DNA of 64,000 nt from Candidatus Epulonipiscium sp. (GTDB taxonomy: Bacteria; Bacillota_A; Clostridia; Lachnospirales; Cellulosilyticaceae). The notes below the pieces were generated by a model, which did no database searches, was not told the DNA's origin, and saw nothing but the letters and a program-made list of their open reading frames with translations. Shown here in pieces: positions 9,017 through 18,342 of the stretch. The DNA is taken from the NCBI GenBank assembly GCA_012841565.1, contig DUUM01000408.1:62001-126000 (forward strand). The letters run 5' to 3'. Within the stretch, counting starts at the first letter, position 1, and each line of letters opens with the position of its first letter. The position numbers and the translations under genes are program-made.

Positions 9017-11393
9017 AATATTAAATTTTGACGATTTTATTATATTTGACGGCGCTATGGGAACAATGCTACAAGCCTTCGGCATGAAAGCTGGAGATTT
9101 ACCGGAAACTTATAACATTCTAGAACCTGATGTAATTGAAAAAATCCATACAGAATATATAAATGCTGGGGCCATGGTTATTACCACGAATACGTTCGGC
9201 GCTAACCGTTTTAAATTTTCAGATACTGAATTTCAATTAAAAGATATTATACAAAAAGGTGTGGCAATAGCCAAAAAAGCTGCTGGCGAAAACTTTGTTG
9301 CTTTAAACATAGGACCCCTTGGGCAACTGATGGAGCCTTACGGAAACTTAAGCTTTGAAGATGCCTATGACGCTTTTAAAGAGCAGGTTGTTATAGGCGC
9401 TGAGGCTGGTGCCGATTTAATTCTTATTGAAACCATGTCTGATACATACGAGGCTAAAGCTGCCATATTAGCCTGTAAGGAAAACTGTGATCTTCCAATC
9501 ATCTGCACAATGACTTTTCAAGAAAACGGTAGGACCCTAACCGGAACAGACCCTCTTACCATGGTTAACATTATGCAGAATCTTGGGGTATCTGCTCTTG
9601 GCATGAACTGCTCTTTAGGCCCTGAAGAAATGATGCCTTTGGTACCACACATTCTAGAATATGCCAAGGTACCAGTCATTATCCAAGCTAATGCCGGGTT
9701 GCCGACTCTGGTCAATAATGAGACCTTTTTTGATATAACACCTTCAGCTTTTTCATCTTTCGTGACCCAAATGGCAGAGCAAGGAGCTACGATTTTTGGA
9801 GGATGTTGCGGGACTAGCCCCGAGCACATTTCCGCCCTCAAGGAATCCTTAAAAGACTTAAAACCCCTTAAACCTAAAGGCAAATCAATTTCTGCTACAA
9901 GTTCTTCAACCCGAACAGAAGTCTTAGGTAATGACGTTAAAATAATCGGAGAACGTATTAATCCAACCGGAAAAAAACTGCTTAAAGCTGCCTTAATAAA
10001 GGGAGATATGGACTATATCCTCAAAGAAGCCATTAACCAAAAAGACAAAGGTGCCCACATCCTAGATGTAAACGTAGGACTTCCTGAAATAAATGAACGA
10101 GATCTTATGGTACAAGCCATTAAAGAAATTCAAGGTATTGTAAATCTTCCCCTTCAAATTGATAGTGTGGTTCCTGAAGTAATAGATGCGGGCGCTAGGG
10201 TTTGCAATGGTCGTCCTATTATAAATTCCGTCAACGGCGAAGATGCCATTATGGATGCCATTTTTCCTATTGTTAAAAAGTATGGGTGCTTAGTCATTGC
10301 TTTAACTCTGGATGAGAAAGGAATTCCTGAAACGGCTTCCCAAAGGCTCGCCATTGCAGAATATATCGTTGCAAAAGCTAAAACCTACGGCATTCCTAAG
10401 GAAGATATTATCATAGACTGCCTAGTGTTGACTGCATCTGCACAACAAAAGGAAGTAAAAGAAACTATCAACGCTGTAAGGCTTATTAAAGAAAATCTTG
10501 GTGTCCCCACGACACTAGGTGTTAGTAATATATCCTTCGGACTACCTGCTAGGGGTATCCTCAATAGAACATTTTTAGCAACTGCTTTAGGAGCAGGCCT
10601 TGATACGCCTATTTTAAATCCTATGGAAGAGGATATGATGAGTACCGTAGCTGCCTTTAATGTGCTTTGGAACCACGATAAAGATAGTAAAGCTTATATC
10701 CATTCTTATTCCGGAGCAGCCACTAAGGCCCCCATCCAAAATTCTTCTAATAACCCTACTGAAAAGGACTTAAAAAAGGTTGTTATAAATGGTCTGAAAG
10801 AGGAAAGTGCTATCATTGTAAAAGAACTTTTACAAACCATGACTGGTCTAGAAATTGTAGATAATTACTTAATTCCTGCCTTAGATATTGTAGGTGAAAA
10901 GTATGAAGTAGGGGAGATATTTCTCCCGCAACTTATTCAATCCGCAGAATCTGTTAAAAAGGCTTTTGAGGTTATAAAGGCACATATGATTCGTACTAAT
11001 AGCGGTGAAGCCCCCATAGAAAAAGGTAAAATAGCCCTAGCAACTGTAAAGGGAGACATTCATGATATTGGTAAAAATATCGTAAAAGTACTTCTTGAGA
11101 ATTACGGCTATGACGTTTATGATTTAGGAAAAGATGTTCCTATTGAAAAGGTAGTAGAAATGGTCCAAAAAGAAAATATCCCCCTAGTAGGTTTAAGCGC
11201 CTTAATGACAACCACAGTCAAAAACATGGAACTTACCATTCAAGCTTTAAGAGAGCAATGCCCAGAGTGTAAAATTATGGTCGGCGGAGCTGTTTTGACT
11301 AAAAGCTATGCCCATATGATTGGGGCAGATTTTTATGCTAAGGATGCGAGAGAGTCTGTAAATATTGCCAATGATATTTTAATTAAAAACTAA
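9009..11393 (+). CDS. metH: Cobalamin-dependent methionine synthase lacking the reactivation domain
   Basis: 794 residues from the ATG at 9009. Transfers methyl from 5-methyl-THF through cobalamin to homocysteine. Modules in order: homocysteine-binding domain (~1-295; zinc cysteines in MNCSLGPEE and GGCCGTSPEH), pterin-binding domain (~315-570; IGERINPTG), helical cap (~610-690) and B12 domain with the cobalamin-ligand motif DIHDIGKN (~690-794). The protein stops where the SAM/activation domain would begin in E. coli MetH; that function is supplied by the overlapping upstream gene. Completes the methyl branch with metF. Confidence 0.95.
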   Translation: MGKILNFDDFIIFDGAMGTMLQAFGMKAGDLPETYNILEPDVIEKIHTEYINAGAMVITTNTFGANRFKFSDTEFQLKDIIQKGVAIAKKAAGENFVALNIGPLGQLMEPYGNLSFEDAYDAFKEQVVIGAEAGADLILIETMSDTYEAKAAILACKENCDLPIICTMTFQENGRTLTGTDPLTMVNIMQNLGVSALGMNCSLGPEEMMPLVPHILEYAKVPVIIQANAGLPTLVNNETFFDITPSAFSSFVTQMAEQGATIFGGCCGTSPEHISALKESLKDLKPLKPKGKSISATSSSTRTEVLGNDVKIIGERINPTGKKLLKAALIKGDMDYILKEAINQKDKGAHILDVNVGLPEINERDLMVQAIKEIQGIVNLPLQIDSVVPEVIDAGARVCNGRPIINSVNGEDAIMDAIFPIVKKYGCLVIALTLDEKGIPETASQRLAIAEYIVAKAKTYGIPKEDIIIDCLVLTASAQQKEVKETINAVRLIKENLGVPTTLGVSNISFGLPARGILNRTFLATALGAGLDTPILNPMEEDMMSTVAAFNVLWNHDKDSKAYIHSYSGAATKAPIQNSSNNPTEKDLKKVVINGLKEESAIIVKELLQTMTGLEIVDNYLIPALDIVGEKYEVGEIFLPQLIQSAESVKKAFEVIKAHMIRTNSGEAPIEKGKIALATVKGDIHDIGKNIVKVLLENYGYDVYDLGKDVPIEKVVEMVQKENIPLVGLSALMTTTVKNMELTIQALREQCPECKIMVGGAVLTKSYAHMIGADFYAKDARESVNIANDILIKN

Positions 11394-11521
11394 TCAAAAC
11401 AGTAATCTTGTATGACTTCTTGCTTATAGCTTATCACTCAGTACTTTTTTTACGGTAGTATGATTCTAATTTAGACTATATCGTGATATACTTAAGGTAT
11501 CATAAACATAGGAGGCGTACA

Positions 11522-12301
11522 ATGCACACACAAAAGAGTCTTTTAGAGCAATTAGAACACCTAAAGATAGATCAGCTTGGCACCTTATTAGTCCATTCAT
11601 CATTAAAAAGTATCGGTGATATAGAAGGTGGTGCTGACACTTTATTAGATGCTTTATCAAAATATATGGAAAACGGCTTATTAGTATTGCCCACACATAC
11701 CTGGGCAGATGTCAATGCTGATAATCCCAAGTTTTATGTAGAAAGTTCCCCTTCTTGCATAGGCATACTGCCTGAATTATTTAGAAAGCGAGAGGGTGTG
11801 TTACGTTCACTACATCCAACCCATTCCGTGGCCGCACTAGGTAAAGGTAATGAGGCGTTTGTACGAGGTGACGAGCAATTTGATACACCATGTGCTCGGG
11901 GATCTGCTTGGGGAAAGTTATTAGATCACAAAGCAACTATACTGTTAGTAGGTGTAGATTTGCGTAGGAACACCTTTATACACGGCGTAGAAGAATGGGC
12001 TGATATCCCAGGTAGGCTTGGACTAGAGCCTGAAATTCTACACACCGTATTACCGGATGGGACTGAGATTGAAGTTCCTTCTTATAGGCACTTTGGCGAG
12101 TCATGGTCTGAGTATTTCTGGAAGGTCGATGACCTGTTCATTGAAAAAGGCGTTATGTATTTAGGTAAGTTAGGAGATGCCACCGTCCGTGTTTGTGATA
12201 CGGTTGGTATGACAGATTTGTTATTTAAGATGTTAGAGATTAATCCAGATCTTTTTTCAGATAATGAACCCTTGGATCTTGAATTATATAAATCTATATA
12301 A
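11522..12301 (+). CDS. AAC(3)-family N-acetyltransferase
   Basis: 259 residues from the ATG at 11522, which has GGAGG seven bases upstream; a 13-codon upstream extension lacks a ribosome site. The family transfers acetyl from acetyl-CoA to an amine. Members include aminoglycoside 3-N-acetyltransferases and housekeeping or sugar-modifying relatives such as YokD. Diagnostic stretches are LLVHSSLKSIG, LVLPTHTW, RSLHPTHSVAALG and the THG-like FIHGVEEWA. Stands alone between terminators. Resistance activity cannot be inferred from sequence; a physiological substrate is as likely. Confidence 0.82.
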   Translation: MHTQKSLLEQLEHLKIDQLGTLLVHSSLKSIGDIEGGADTLLDALSKYMENGLLVLPTHTWADVNADNPKFYVESSPSCIGILPELFRKREGVLRSLHPTHSVAALGKGNEAFVRGDEQFDTPCARGSAWGKLLDHKATILLVGVDLRRNTFIHGVEEWADIPGRLGLEPEILHTVLPDGTEIEVPSYRHFGESWSEYFWKVDDLFIEKGVMYLGKLGDATVRVCDTVGMTDLLFKMLEINPDLFSDNEPLDLELYKSI

Positions 12302-12342
12302 AAAAGAGCAACCATATATTTCTCTATGGTTGCTCTTTTTTA
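12300..12342 (+). terminator. Rho-independent terminator
   Basis: Stem AAAGAGCAACCATA / TATGGTTGCTCTTT, 8-base loop and T-run right after the acetyltransferase stop. A-run on the other side allows bidirectional use. Confidence 0.9.
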
Positions 12343-12393
12343 ACCCTTCACACGTTCTACATTCTTAAAAAGATGACATAACTAATATACCCT

Positions 12394-13350
12394 CTAAATA
12401 TCCTCTATAAACCTTTGACTTTCCTCTGCGATTATTTCCTGTTTAATATCATGAACGTAATGTCCGCAATTAAGTTCTATATATCTATTCTCTCCTGTAT
12501 TTTGGATGTAGGATATTTGAAATTCTATCCACTCTTTTGGATTCCATCCCGTCCCTTCACCGTTTGAAATAAAAAATAGCATGGGAACAGTAGGTATGCC
12601 GTTTCCTTTTACCTTTTCTGCACTTGATTTAATTGCATCAATTTCCCTATACATGGGTTTGGTTAATGTCCTTCTATAGAAAACTGCTCTATATAGATCC
12701 TTCTCTTCTTTCGTTAATAGACCATATTTAATGGCAGCTGAATCCTCTACAACTGATGGAAAAAATCTTGTAATCCCAATTGTAGAACCCCATCTGGCTA
12801 ACTTCAGTATAGAATGATTAATTCGATAGTCTTCATATGCTTCTGGCACAGCCATATCAAGGCCTACGATTCCTTTAACTTCATAAGGATATTGTTGCGC
12901 CCAATACAAGGCTTCTATTCCGGACATTGAATGGGGAAATAATATGTAAGGTGGTTGCAATCCCGCCTTTGACAGCCCTTCTCTGGTCTCTTCTAGTATG
13001 ATATCAATATCCCTGCTCGTACTAGCAATTTCGCTAAAGCCATACCCTGCTTTTTCTACAACAGCAATCTTGTATTGATTGCTTAATAAAGAATATAGAC
13101 TCTTAAAATCTAGAACCGGAGAACTAGTCCCTCCCCCTGACATAAAGACTAAAGTTTCATTACCTTGGCCTTCAGTATATATATGAATTTTATGCCCATT
13201 TACCTCAACCATTTTACCAGTGGGAATAAATAGGCTGCCTTCTTTGGATAGTTGTATCCTATGATTCATAAAACTGATTCCAATCATTATGAGGAATAAT
13301 CCAAACACTATTCCTATGATAATACCTACTCTTTTTGTACGCTTTAGCAT
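12394..13350 (-). CDS. Membrane-anchored alpha/beta hydrolase
   Basis: 318 residues. An N-terminal membrane helix (~8-28, VGIIIGIVFGLFLIMIGISF) is followed by an alpha/beta-hydrolase fold. MVEVNGHKIHIYTEGQG leads the first strands, the oxyanion region is LVFMSGGGTS, the nucleophile elbow is PHSMSG (serine near residue 142), and the C-terminal catalytic histidine is likely in ELNCGHYVHDI. Probably an esterase or lipase-like enzyme with its domain outside the membrane. Substrate unknown. No obvious operon partner; the small XRE regulator lies upstream on the same strand. Confidence 0.8.
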   Translation of the reverse strand: MLKRTKRVGIIIGIVFGLFLIMIGISFMNHRIQLSKEGSLFIPTGKMVEVNGHKIHIYTEGQGNETLVFMSGGGTSSPVLDFKSLYSLLSNQYKIAVVEKAGYGFSEIASTSRDIDIILEETREGLSKAGLQPPYILFPHSMSGIEALYWAQQYPYEVKGIVGLDMAVPEAYEDYRINHSILKLARWGSTIGITRFFPSVVEDSAAIKYGLLTKEEKDLYRAVFYRRTLTKPMYREIDAIKSSAEKVKGNGIPTVPMLFFISNGEGTGWNPKEWIEFQISYIQNTGENRYIELNCGHYVHDIKQEIIAEESQRFIEDI

Positions 13351-13467
13351 ATTTCACCTACAAAATAAACACTTATACCATGAGGCTCCTGCATGATCAT
13401 ACCTCCTATTTTAAATATCCTTATATATGTCCCATATTATACTAGCCACCACTTTGGGTACTATTGA

Positions 13468-13869
13468 TTATTTTTTCAAAGCATTTATTGCTAACGCAAT
13501 TAATCCTATGGATAAAAAGGTGATAGCGTCTTCTGTTTTTAAGTCCCCTAACATTGATAATACAAATGTGGCAACGCCCATTCCTAATGCAACTGCCTTA
13601 AAGATAAGTTCCATCATATTTTTTATCTCTTCTTTTTTGTTTAAAGATATTGTATTGGGTGTTTGCTCAATATTAAGTAATTCTTCTGACGTAATACCAA
13701 GAGTCTTAGCTAGCATTGGAATTGTGTTAATATCTGGGCATGTTAACCCACGCTCCCATTTTGAAACAGCTTTATCCGTTATATTGAGTTGGTCCGCTAG
13801 TTCTTTTTGAGTCATGTTTTGTTCTTTCCTAAGCTTTAAAATTAAATCCCCCATAGTTTTAAAGTTCAT
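13468..13869 (-). CDS. XRE-family regulator with C-terminal hydrophobic segment
   Basis: 133 residues. Residues ~6-62 form a Cro/C1-type helix-turn-helix (LRKEQNMTQKELADQLNITDKAVSKWERG). The remainder has two hydrophobic stretches (~88-108 and ~113-128), so the protein may be membrane-tethered or dimerise through this part, as seen in related clostridial regulators. ATG at 13869 preceded by AAAGGAGAGG. Target unknown; the hydrolase downstream on the same strand is a candidate. Confidence 0.85.
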   Translation of the reverse strand: MNFKTMGDLILKLRKEQNMTQKELADQLNITDKAVSKWERGLTCPDINTIPMLAKTLGITSEELLNIEQTPNTISLNKKEEIKNMMELIFKAVALGMGVATFVLSMLGDLKTEDAITFLSIGLIALAINALKK

Positions 13870-13934
13870 ATAAATCCTCTCCTTTATAATGCAATTATAT
13901 GGTATTTAAAAGGAATCTACAAGAAACCAATAGG

Positions 13935-14354
13935 TTAGTTCCGTAAACCTGAAGTAGAATCAGGGAAATACTTCCCGAAACAACTAAAATCCAAGGCTCC
14001 TCCTGCCATAATTCCAATTGTATACGAAACCAAATCGCTCCATAAGAAACCACGACCTAACATAAGGTGCCCAACGGTTGTCTGCCTTATATTATTAATC
14101 CAAGGCGCTTGATAGATTTGGCTTATTTCTATAAGATAACAGTATATCAGGGATAGAACCATAATTTTAAAAGTACTTTTCTTTCTAAATATGAGGGTGA
14201 AAATAAAAAATATCATAACTGACCATAAAAAATCACCCACATATAAATTTACCCATCTTGGCAAATCTCCTGCAAAGTATCTTAGACCTAACCCCATCAT
14301 TATTGTTGCTATGATTACTATAAGACGAATGAACCACTGGCTTTTTGACCACAT
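13935..14354 (-). CDS. DUF2809-family membrane protein
   Basis: 139 residues with about four membrane helices. The family pattern is visible in GLRYFAGDLPRWVNLYVGDFLWSVM and in the later LIEISQIYQAPWINNIRQTTVGHLMLGRGF and DLVSYTIG stretches. Function unknown. ATG at 14354 with GAAAGG somewhat far upstream (about 11-13 bases). Sits between the recR terminator and the XRE gene. Confidence 0.8.
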   Translation of the reverse strand: MWSKSQWFIRLIVIIATIMMGLGLRYFAGDLPRWVNLYVGDFLWSVMIFFIFTLIFRKKSTFKIMVLSLIYCYLIEISQIYQAPWINNIRQTTVGHLMLGRGFLWSDLVSYTIGIMAGGALDFSCFGKYFPDSTSGLRN

Positions 14355-14488
14355 ATTTTAAACCAAACCTTTCTATGGCGTAATACCACATATCCCAAAC
14401 ACAAGTCTTCCATAAAGTGGTACTAATCCTATAATACCATACACCTATAAGTTTTTTACCAATCAAAATAATAAATATAAATAGCGAT

Positions 14489-14533
14489 AAAAAAACAGGA
14501 GCTTTCATGGGGATTATGCCATGTCTGCTCCTG
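14489..14533 (-). terminator. Terminator of the dnaX-ybaB-recR operon
   Basis: Minus strand AGGAGC-AGA-CATG, loop, CATG-AAA-GCTCCT followed by GTTTTTTT. It lies just after the recR stop. A 91-codon open frame begins inside this hairpin and is therefore not annotated. Confidence 0.85.
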
Positions 14534-14556
14534 CATTTTGAACAACTCTATTTTTT

Positions 14557-15156
14557 CTAAAAATCTCTTCGCCCTTGTAGTGCCCTAAGCAAAGTCATTT
14601 CATCTATATACTCTAGATCTCCCCCAACAGGCACGCCATGAGCAATCCTTGTTGTACGAATCCCCAAAGGCTTCAATAGCTTGCTTATATACATTGCTGT
14701 TGCTTCACCTTCAATGTTAGGGTTTGTGGCTAAGATCACTTCATCTACATCCCCTTGCTGTATGCGTTCAAGTAACTCTTTAATACGAATATCAGAAGGC
14801 CCAACCCCCATCATAGGCGAAATTGCCCCGTGAAGAACATGATATCTTCCTTTGAATTCTTTTGTTTTTTCATATGCTGCCATGTCTCTTGAATCTTCCA
14901 CAACCATAATTTCTTTAGGGTTTCGGCTATCATCTCGGCATATATAACATAAATTACTATCTGTTACGGTCCAACAAGACGTACAATACTTTATTTCATC
15001 CTTGGCCACTACGATGGCTTTTGCCAATCGCTCAACATTTTCTTTAGGCATAGAAATAATGTGAAAAGCTAAACGCTGGGCTGATTTGGCACCTATTCCA
15101 GGTAATCTGGAAAGCTCATCTATCAGTGTAACCATTTGATTTCCATATTGGTTCAT
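14557..15156 (-). CDS. recR: Recombination mediator RecR
   Basis: 199 residues, the normal RecR length. With RecFO it loads RecA at gaps in damaged DNA. Order: helix-hairpin-helix ([19 protein letters not shown]), C4 zinc finger ([16 protein letters not shown]), TOPRIM domain ([13 protein letters not shown]) and the C-terminal Walker-like region ([20 protein letters not shown]). The ATG overlaps the ybaB stop by one base (TAATG), showing coupled translation in the conserved dnaX-ybaB-recR operon. Confidence 0.96.
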   Translation of the reverse strand: MNQYGNQMVTLIDELSRLPGIGAKSAQRLAFHIISMPKENVERLAKAIVVAKDEIKYCTSCWTVTDSNLCYICRDDSRNPKEIMVVEDSRDMAAYEKTKEFKGRYHVLHGAISPMMGVGPSDIRIKELLERIQQGDVDEVILATNPNIEGEATAMYISKLLKPLGIRTTRIAHGVPVGGDLEYIDEMTLLRALQGRRDF

Positions 15157-15488
15157 TAGAACATGCCCCCTGGAAGTCCCATACCTCCTGTAACCTTTGC
15201 CATTTCTTTATTTGTAAGTTCTTCTGCCTGACGAAGCCCTTCATTAACGGCTGCCATCACTAAATCTTCAAGTGTTTCTACATCATCTGGATCCACAACC
15301 TCTGGATCAATTGTAATTGACTTTAATTCCCTCTTACCTGTTACAACTACCTTTACAACACCACCACCTGCTGTTGCCGTTACTTCTTTTTCTTGCAATT
15401 CTGCTTGTGTTTTCTCCATTTGTTTTTGCATTTTTTGCGCTTGTTTCATTAAATTATTCATATTAGGCATTCCACCAAAGTTTTTCAT
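15156..15488 (-). CDS. ybaB: YbaB/EbfC-family nucleoid-associated protein
   Basis: 110 residues from the ATG at 15488, which follows GGGAGG; an in-frame ATG at 15503 lies upstream of that site and is rejected. The small dimeric family binds DNA. Features are the N-terminal coiled coil ([18 protein letters not shown]), the beta region [22 protein letters not shown] and [17 protein letters not shown]. Lies between dnaX and recR, the standard position in Firmicutes. Confidence 0.94.
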   Translation of the reverse strand: MKNFGGMPNMNNLMKQAQKMQKQMEKTQAELQEKEVTATAGGGVVKVVVTGKRELKSITIDPEVVDPDDVETLEDLVMAAVNEGLRQAEELTNKEMAKVTGGMGLPGGMF

Positions 15489-15549
15489 TGTTATTCCTCC
15501 CATTATTTTTATAATTTTAGTTTTATTTAATCAATCCTTTATCCCACGT

Positions 15550-17163
15550 TTATTCTACTTCTATCGGGAATTGGATTGCCTTTCTGGCTACTTTAATTGT
15601 TTCATTAATATCTTTTGTCTCATCTGTATCACCTGGTTTAGGTCCGTATATCTGTTTATATTCTTTTTCATAGTCTTCTATGGTAATATATTTCAACGAT
15701 ATACTTTTACCTGCTGCCTTTTCTAAAGCTTCTCTAATCATAACATCGTGGCTTGTTTGACTGATTTGCAAAAGTGTATGATTAGGGAAAATTAGATAAA
15801 ATATCGTATCTTCTAAATATCCTGCCTTTACATCGATTAAAAAACTCTTATGCATTGGGCTAAAGCCTGATTTTATAGGTTCCCAGGATTTTATTAGTTG
15901 TTTAATATCTTCTGGTACTGCTTTAGGCTTAACTTTAGGGACTACTACCTCTTCTTCAATGATAGCCCGGGTGCCTCCCTCTTGAACATATACAACTTGC
16001 CCAGGAGCCTCATCTGCTTTTTTCTCCAAGCTAGCAATCCTCTCTAAAATAGCATCATTAGACACTTCCATAGAGGGTTCACATAGCTTAAGTAGTGATA
16101 CTTCCAGCAGGATTCGCGGCTTACTTGCACCCTTCATTCCTACATCTAAATCTGAAAATATTCTAATATATCTCATTAGACTGGTTGCACTGACCTCTTT
16201 AGCTTGCTCAGTTAGCCGCTCTACATAGTCAGATGAATAATCTAAAATACTTTGAGGGTCCGATGTGCTTTTTGCTACCAATAGGTTCCTAAAATGAACA
16301 ATCCCATCTAATACAAACTGATGAATATCTCTACCTCGGGTATTGATATCTTCACAAATACTGATGGCTTTTTGACTGTCCCTTGCTACAACTGCCTGTG
16401 TCAGCTCAAAAAACACACTTTTATCCACTGCTCCAAGTAGCTGCAAGACCTTATTTAAGGTTATCTTTTCACCGAAATAAAATGATATACATTGATCTAA
16501 AACACTAAGGGCATCACGCATTCCCCCATCTGCCAGATAGGCTATATAGTCAATTGCTTCATGATCTGCTTCAACGCCTTCAAGTTTCATATAGTGCTCT
16601 AGTCTCTTTGTAATATCTGACGTTGTTATCCGCCTAAAATCAAAGCGCTGACACCTTGATAATATGGTGACTGGAATCTTTTGAGGATCCGTCGTGGCTA
16701 AAATAAATATAACATGACTTGGTGGTTCTTCGAGTGTTTTTAAGAGAGCATTAAAGGCCCCTGTTGAGAGCATATGCACCTCATCAATTATATATACCTT
16801 ATATTTCCCTTGTGTCGGTGCATACCTAACTTCTTCCCGGATTTCTCTTATATTATCAACACCATTGTTAGATGCTGCATCTATTTCAATAATATTCATA
16901 CTACGCCCTGCTTGTATTTCTAGGCATGCTCGGCACTTTCCACAAGATTCACCTTCATCTGAAATATCCTCGCAGTTGACCACCTGTGCAAATATTTTTG
17001 CAACTGATGTCTTACCTGTACCTCTTGTGCCACAAAACAAATAGGCATGGGAGACTCTGTTTGATTTAATTTGGTTACCTAGTGTCCGGACAATATGATC
17101 TTGCCCAACGACATCACGAAAATCCCTAGGTCGATATTTACGATATAATGCGATATATGACAT
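15550..17163 (-). CDS. dnaX: DNA polymerase III gamma/tau subunit
   Basis: 537 residues. The clamp-loader ATPase assembles the replisome and opens the beta clamp. Seen are the Walker A GTRGTGKTS, the four-cysteine zinc module (CEDISDEGESCGKCRAC), DEVHMLS, the SRC sensor motif (ILSRCQRFDFRR) and a tau-like C-terminal tail. Start ATG at 17163 with AAAGGAG nine bases upstream. First gene of the dnaX-ybaB-recR operon. No SRP RNA gene is visible upstream. Confidence 0.95.
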   Translation of the reverse strand: MSYIALYRKYRPRDFRDVVGQDHIVRTLGNQIKSNRVSHAYLFCGTRGTGKTSVAKIFAQVVNCEDISDEGESCGKCRACLEIQAGRSMNIIEIDAASNNGVDNIREIREEVRYAPTQGKYKVYIIDEVHMLSTGAFNALLKTLEEPPSHVIFILATTDPQKIPVTILSRCQRFDFRRITTSDITKRLEHYMKLEGVEADHEAIDYIAYLADGGMRDALSVLDQCISFYFGEKITLNKVLQLLGAVDKSVFFELTQAVVARDSQKAISICEDINTRGRDIHQFVLDGIVHFRNLLVAKSTSDPQSILDYSSDYVERLTEQAKEVSATSLMRYIRIFSDLDVGMKGASKPRILLEVSLLKLCEPSMEVSNDAILERIASLEKKADEAPGQVVYVQEGGTRAIIEEEVVVPKVKPKAVPEDIKQLIKSWEPIKSGFSPMHKSFLIDVKAGYLEDTIFYLIFPNHTLLQISQTSHDVMIREALEKAAGKSISLKYITIEDYEKEYKQIYGPKPGDTDETKDINETIKVARKAIQFPIEVE

Positions 17164-17199
17164 CTGCCCACTCCTTTATATAGTAACGTAACACTCTAT

Positions 17200-17208
17200 A
17201 TTATAGCA
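17200..17208 (-). promoter_or_regulatory. Extended -10 promoter element for dnaX
   Basis: TGCTATAAT on the minus strand about 37 bases before the dnaX start; no strong -35 is seen, as is common with TGn extended -10 promoters. Confidence 0.5.
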
Positions 17209-17247
17209 CATTTTCTTTAGTTTGAACTATGAATAACACAACTTTGC

Positions 17248-17276
17248 TTGTTAACCCTTCTAAGCTTTGCTATAAT
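17248..17276 (+). promoter_or_regulatory. Promoter for the prenyltransferase gene
   Basis: TTGTTA, 17-base spacer, TATAAT with a TGC extension, about 32 bases before the ATG at 17308. Confidence 0.65.
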
Positions 17277-17307
17277 AACTTAGAATATAATCAAAGGAGA
17301 ATTTAAA

Positions 17308-18255
17308 ATGACCATACGCAGTTTTTTAAAACTTGTTGAAATACAAACAAAGGTTGCCAGTATGATTCCACTTTTACTTGGAACTTCCTACGCTCTCTAT
17401 CACTTTAATACTTTTAACCCCATAAACCTCTTATTATTTTTCTTATCCCTCTTATTATTTGATATGGCTACCACAGGCATTAATAATTATATGGATTTTA
17501 AAAAGGCAAATAAAACAGATGGCTATGGTTATGAGGTCCATAACGCTATTACAAACTATAACTTATCAGAGAGATCTGTTTTAGCTGTTATTTTTATTTT
17601 AGTAGGCATCTCCATCTTATTAGGATTATTGTTAGTGTTTAGGACAAATATTATTATTCTATTACTGGGCGCATTATCCTTTTTAATAGGCATATTGTAT
17701 TCTTTTGGTCCTCTTCCTATATCAAGGACACCTTTTGGGGAATTGTTTTCTGGTTTATGTATGGGATTCATTATCGTATTTTTATCGATCTATATCCATA
17801 TCTACGACCAAAATATGATTAGTTTTTCCTATAGCAACAACATCCTTGCTATTAACGCTAATATTGTTGAACTTTTTTATATTTTCCTTGTTTCTCTTCC
17901 TAGTGTGTTTTGTATTTCAAATATTATGCTTGCTAACAACATTTGTGATATTGAGGAAGATATTGAGAACAAAAGATATACCTTGCCTATTTATATTGGC
18001 AAGCCCCGGGCTCTTAAATTATTTAAAGCTTTGTATCTATCTGCTTACTTCGTTATCATTGTGCTCATTATCTTAAGGACTATCCCTATTTTCTCAGTCC
18101 TAGCACTCCTTAGCTTTATCCCTGTTAATAAAAATATTAACTCATTCTTTAAAGTGCAGAGCAAAGCAGAAACCTTTGTTGTCGCTGTTAAAAACTTTGC
18201 CATGATACATATTTTTTATATTTCAACCATCATTTTAGGTATCGTATTTAAATAA
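17308..18255 (+). CDS. MenA/UbiA-family prenyltransferase
   Basis: 315 residues, nearly all hydrophobic with about eight or nine membrane helices. The two aspartate-rich prenyl-diphosphate sites are NNYMDFKKANKTDG (~residue 71) and NNICDIEEDIENKRYTLP (~212). The latter resembles MenA, which attaches a polyprenyl chain to 1,4-dihydroxy-2-naphthoate in menaquinone synthesis. No other menaquinone genes are in the window, so a different aromatic acceptor is possible. ATG at 17308 with AAAGGAGA upstream. Single-gene unit closed by the terminator at 18258. Confidence 0.85.
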   Translation: MTIRSFLKLVEIQTKVASMIPLLLGTSYALYHFNTFNPINLLLFFLSLLLFDMATTGINNYMDFKKANKTDGYGYEVHNAITNYNLSERSVLAVIFILVGISILLGLLLVFRTNIIILLLGALSFLIGILYSFGPLPISRTPFGELFSGLCMGFIIVFLSIYIHIYDQNMISFSYSNNILAINANIVELFYIFLVSLPSVFCISNIMLANNICDIEEDIENKRYTLPIYIGKPRALKLFKALYLSAYFVIIVLIILRTIPIFSVLALLSFIPVNKNINSFFKVQSKAETFVVAVKNFAMIHIFYISTIILGIVFK

Positions 18256-18257
18256 AA

Positions 18258-18303
18258 TAATGGTAGCTGAGGGCATATAAGCCTTTAGCTACCATTATTT
18301 TTG
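18258..18303 (+). terminator. Rho-independent terminator
   Basis: AATGGTAGCT...GGC / GCC...AGCTACCATT hairpin followed by a T-rich stretch after the prenyltransferase stop; it also faces the end of the convergent phosphoglucomutase gene. Confidence 0.88.
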
Positions 18304-18342
18304 ATTTTTTTACTGGGTAAATTGATTAACCGTCCCCAAATC

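Noticed and set aside
11522..12301. Antibiotic-resistance gene
   Set aside because: The AAC(3) fold is clear, but chromosomal relatives often have other substrates and no mobile context is visible.
14233..14508. 91-codon minus-strand ORF after recR
   Set aside because: Its ATG and first codons lie inside the recR terminator hairpin and T-run, and it overlaps the well-supported DUF2809 gene.
17164..17307. SRP RNA gene upstream of dnaX
   Set aside because: Often found there in Firmicutes, but the 144 bases hold only divergent promoters.
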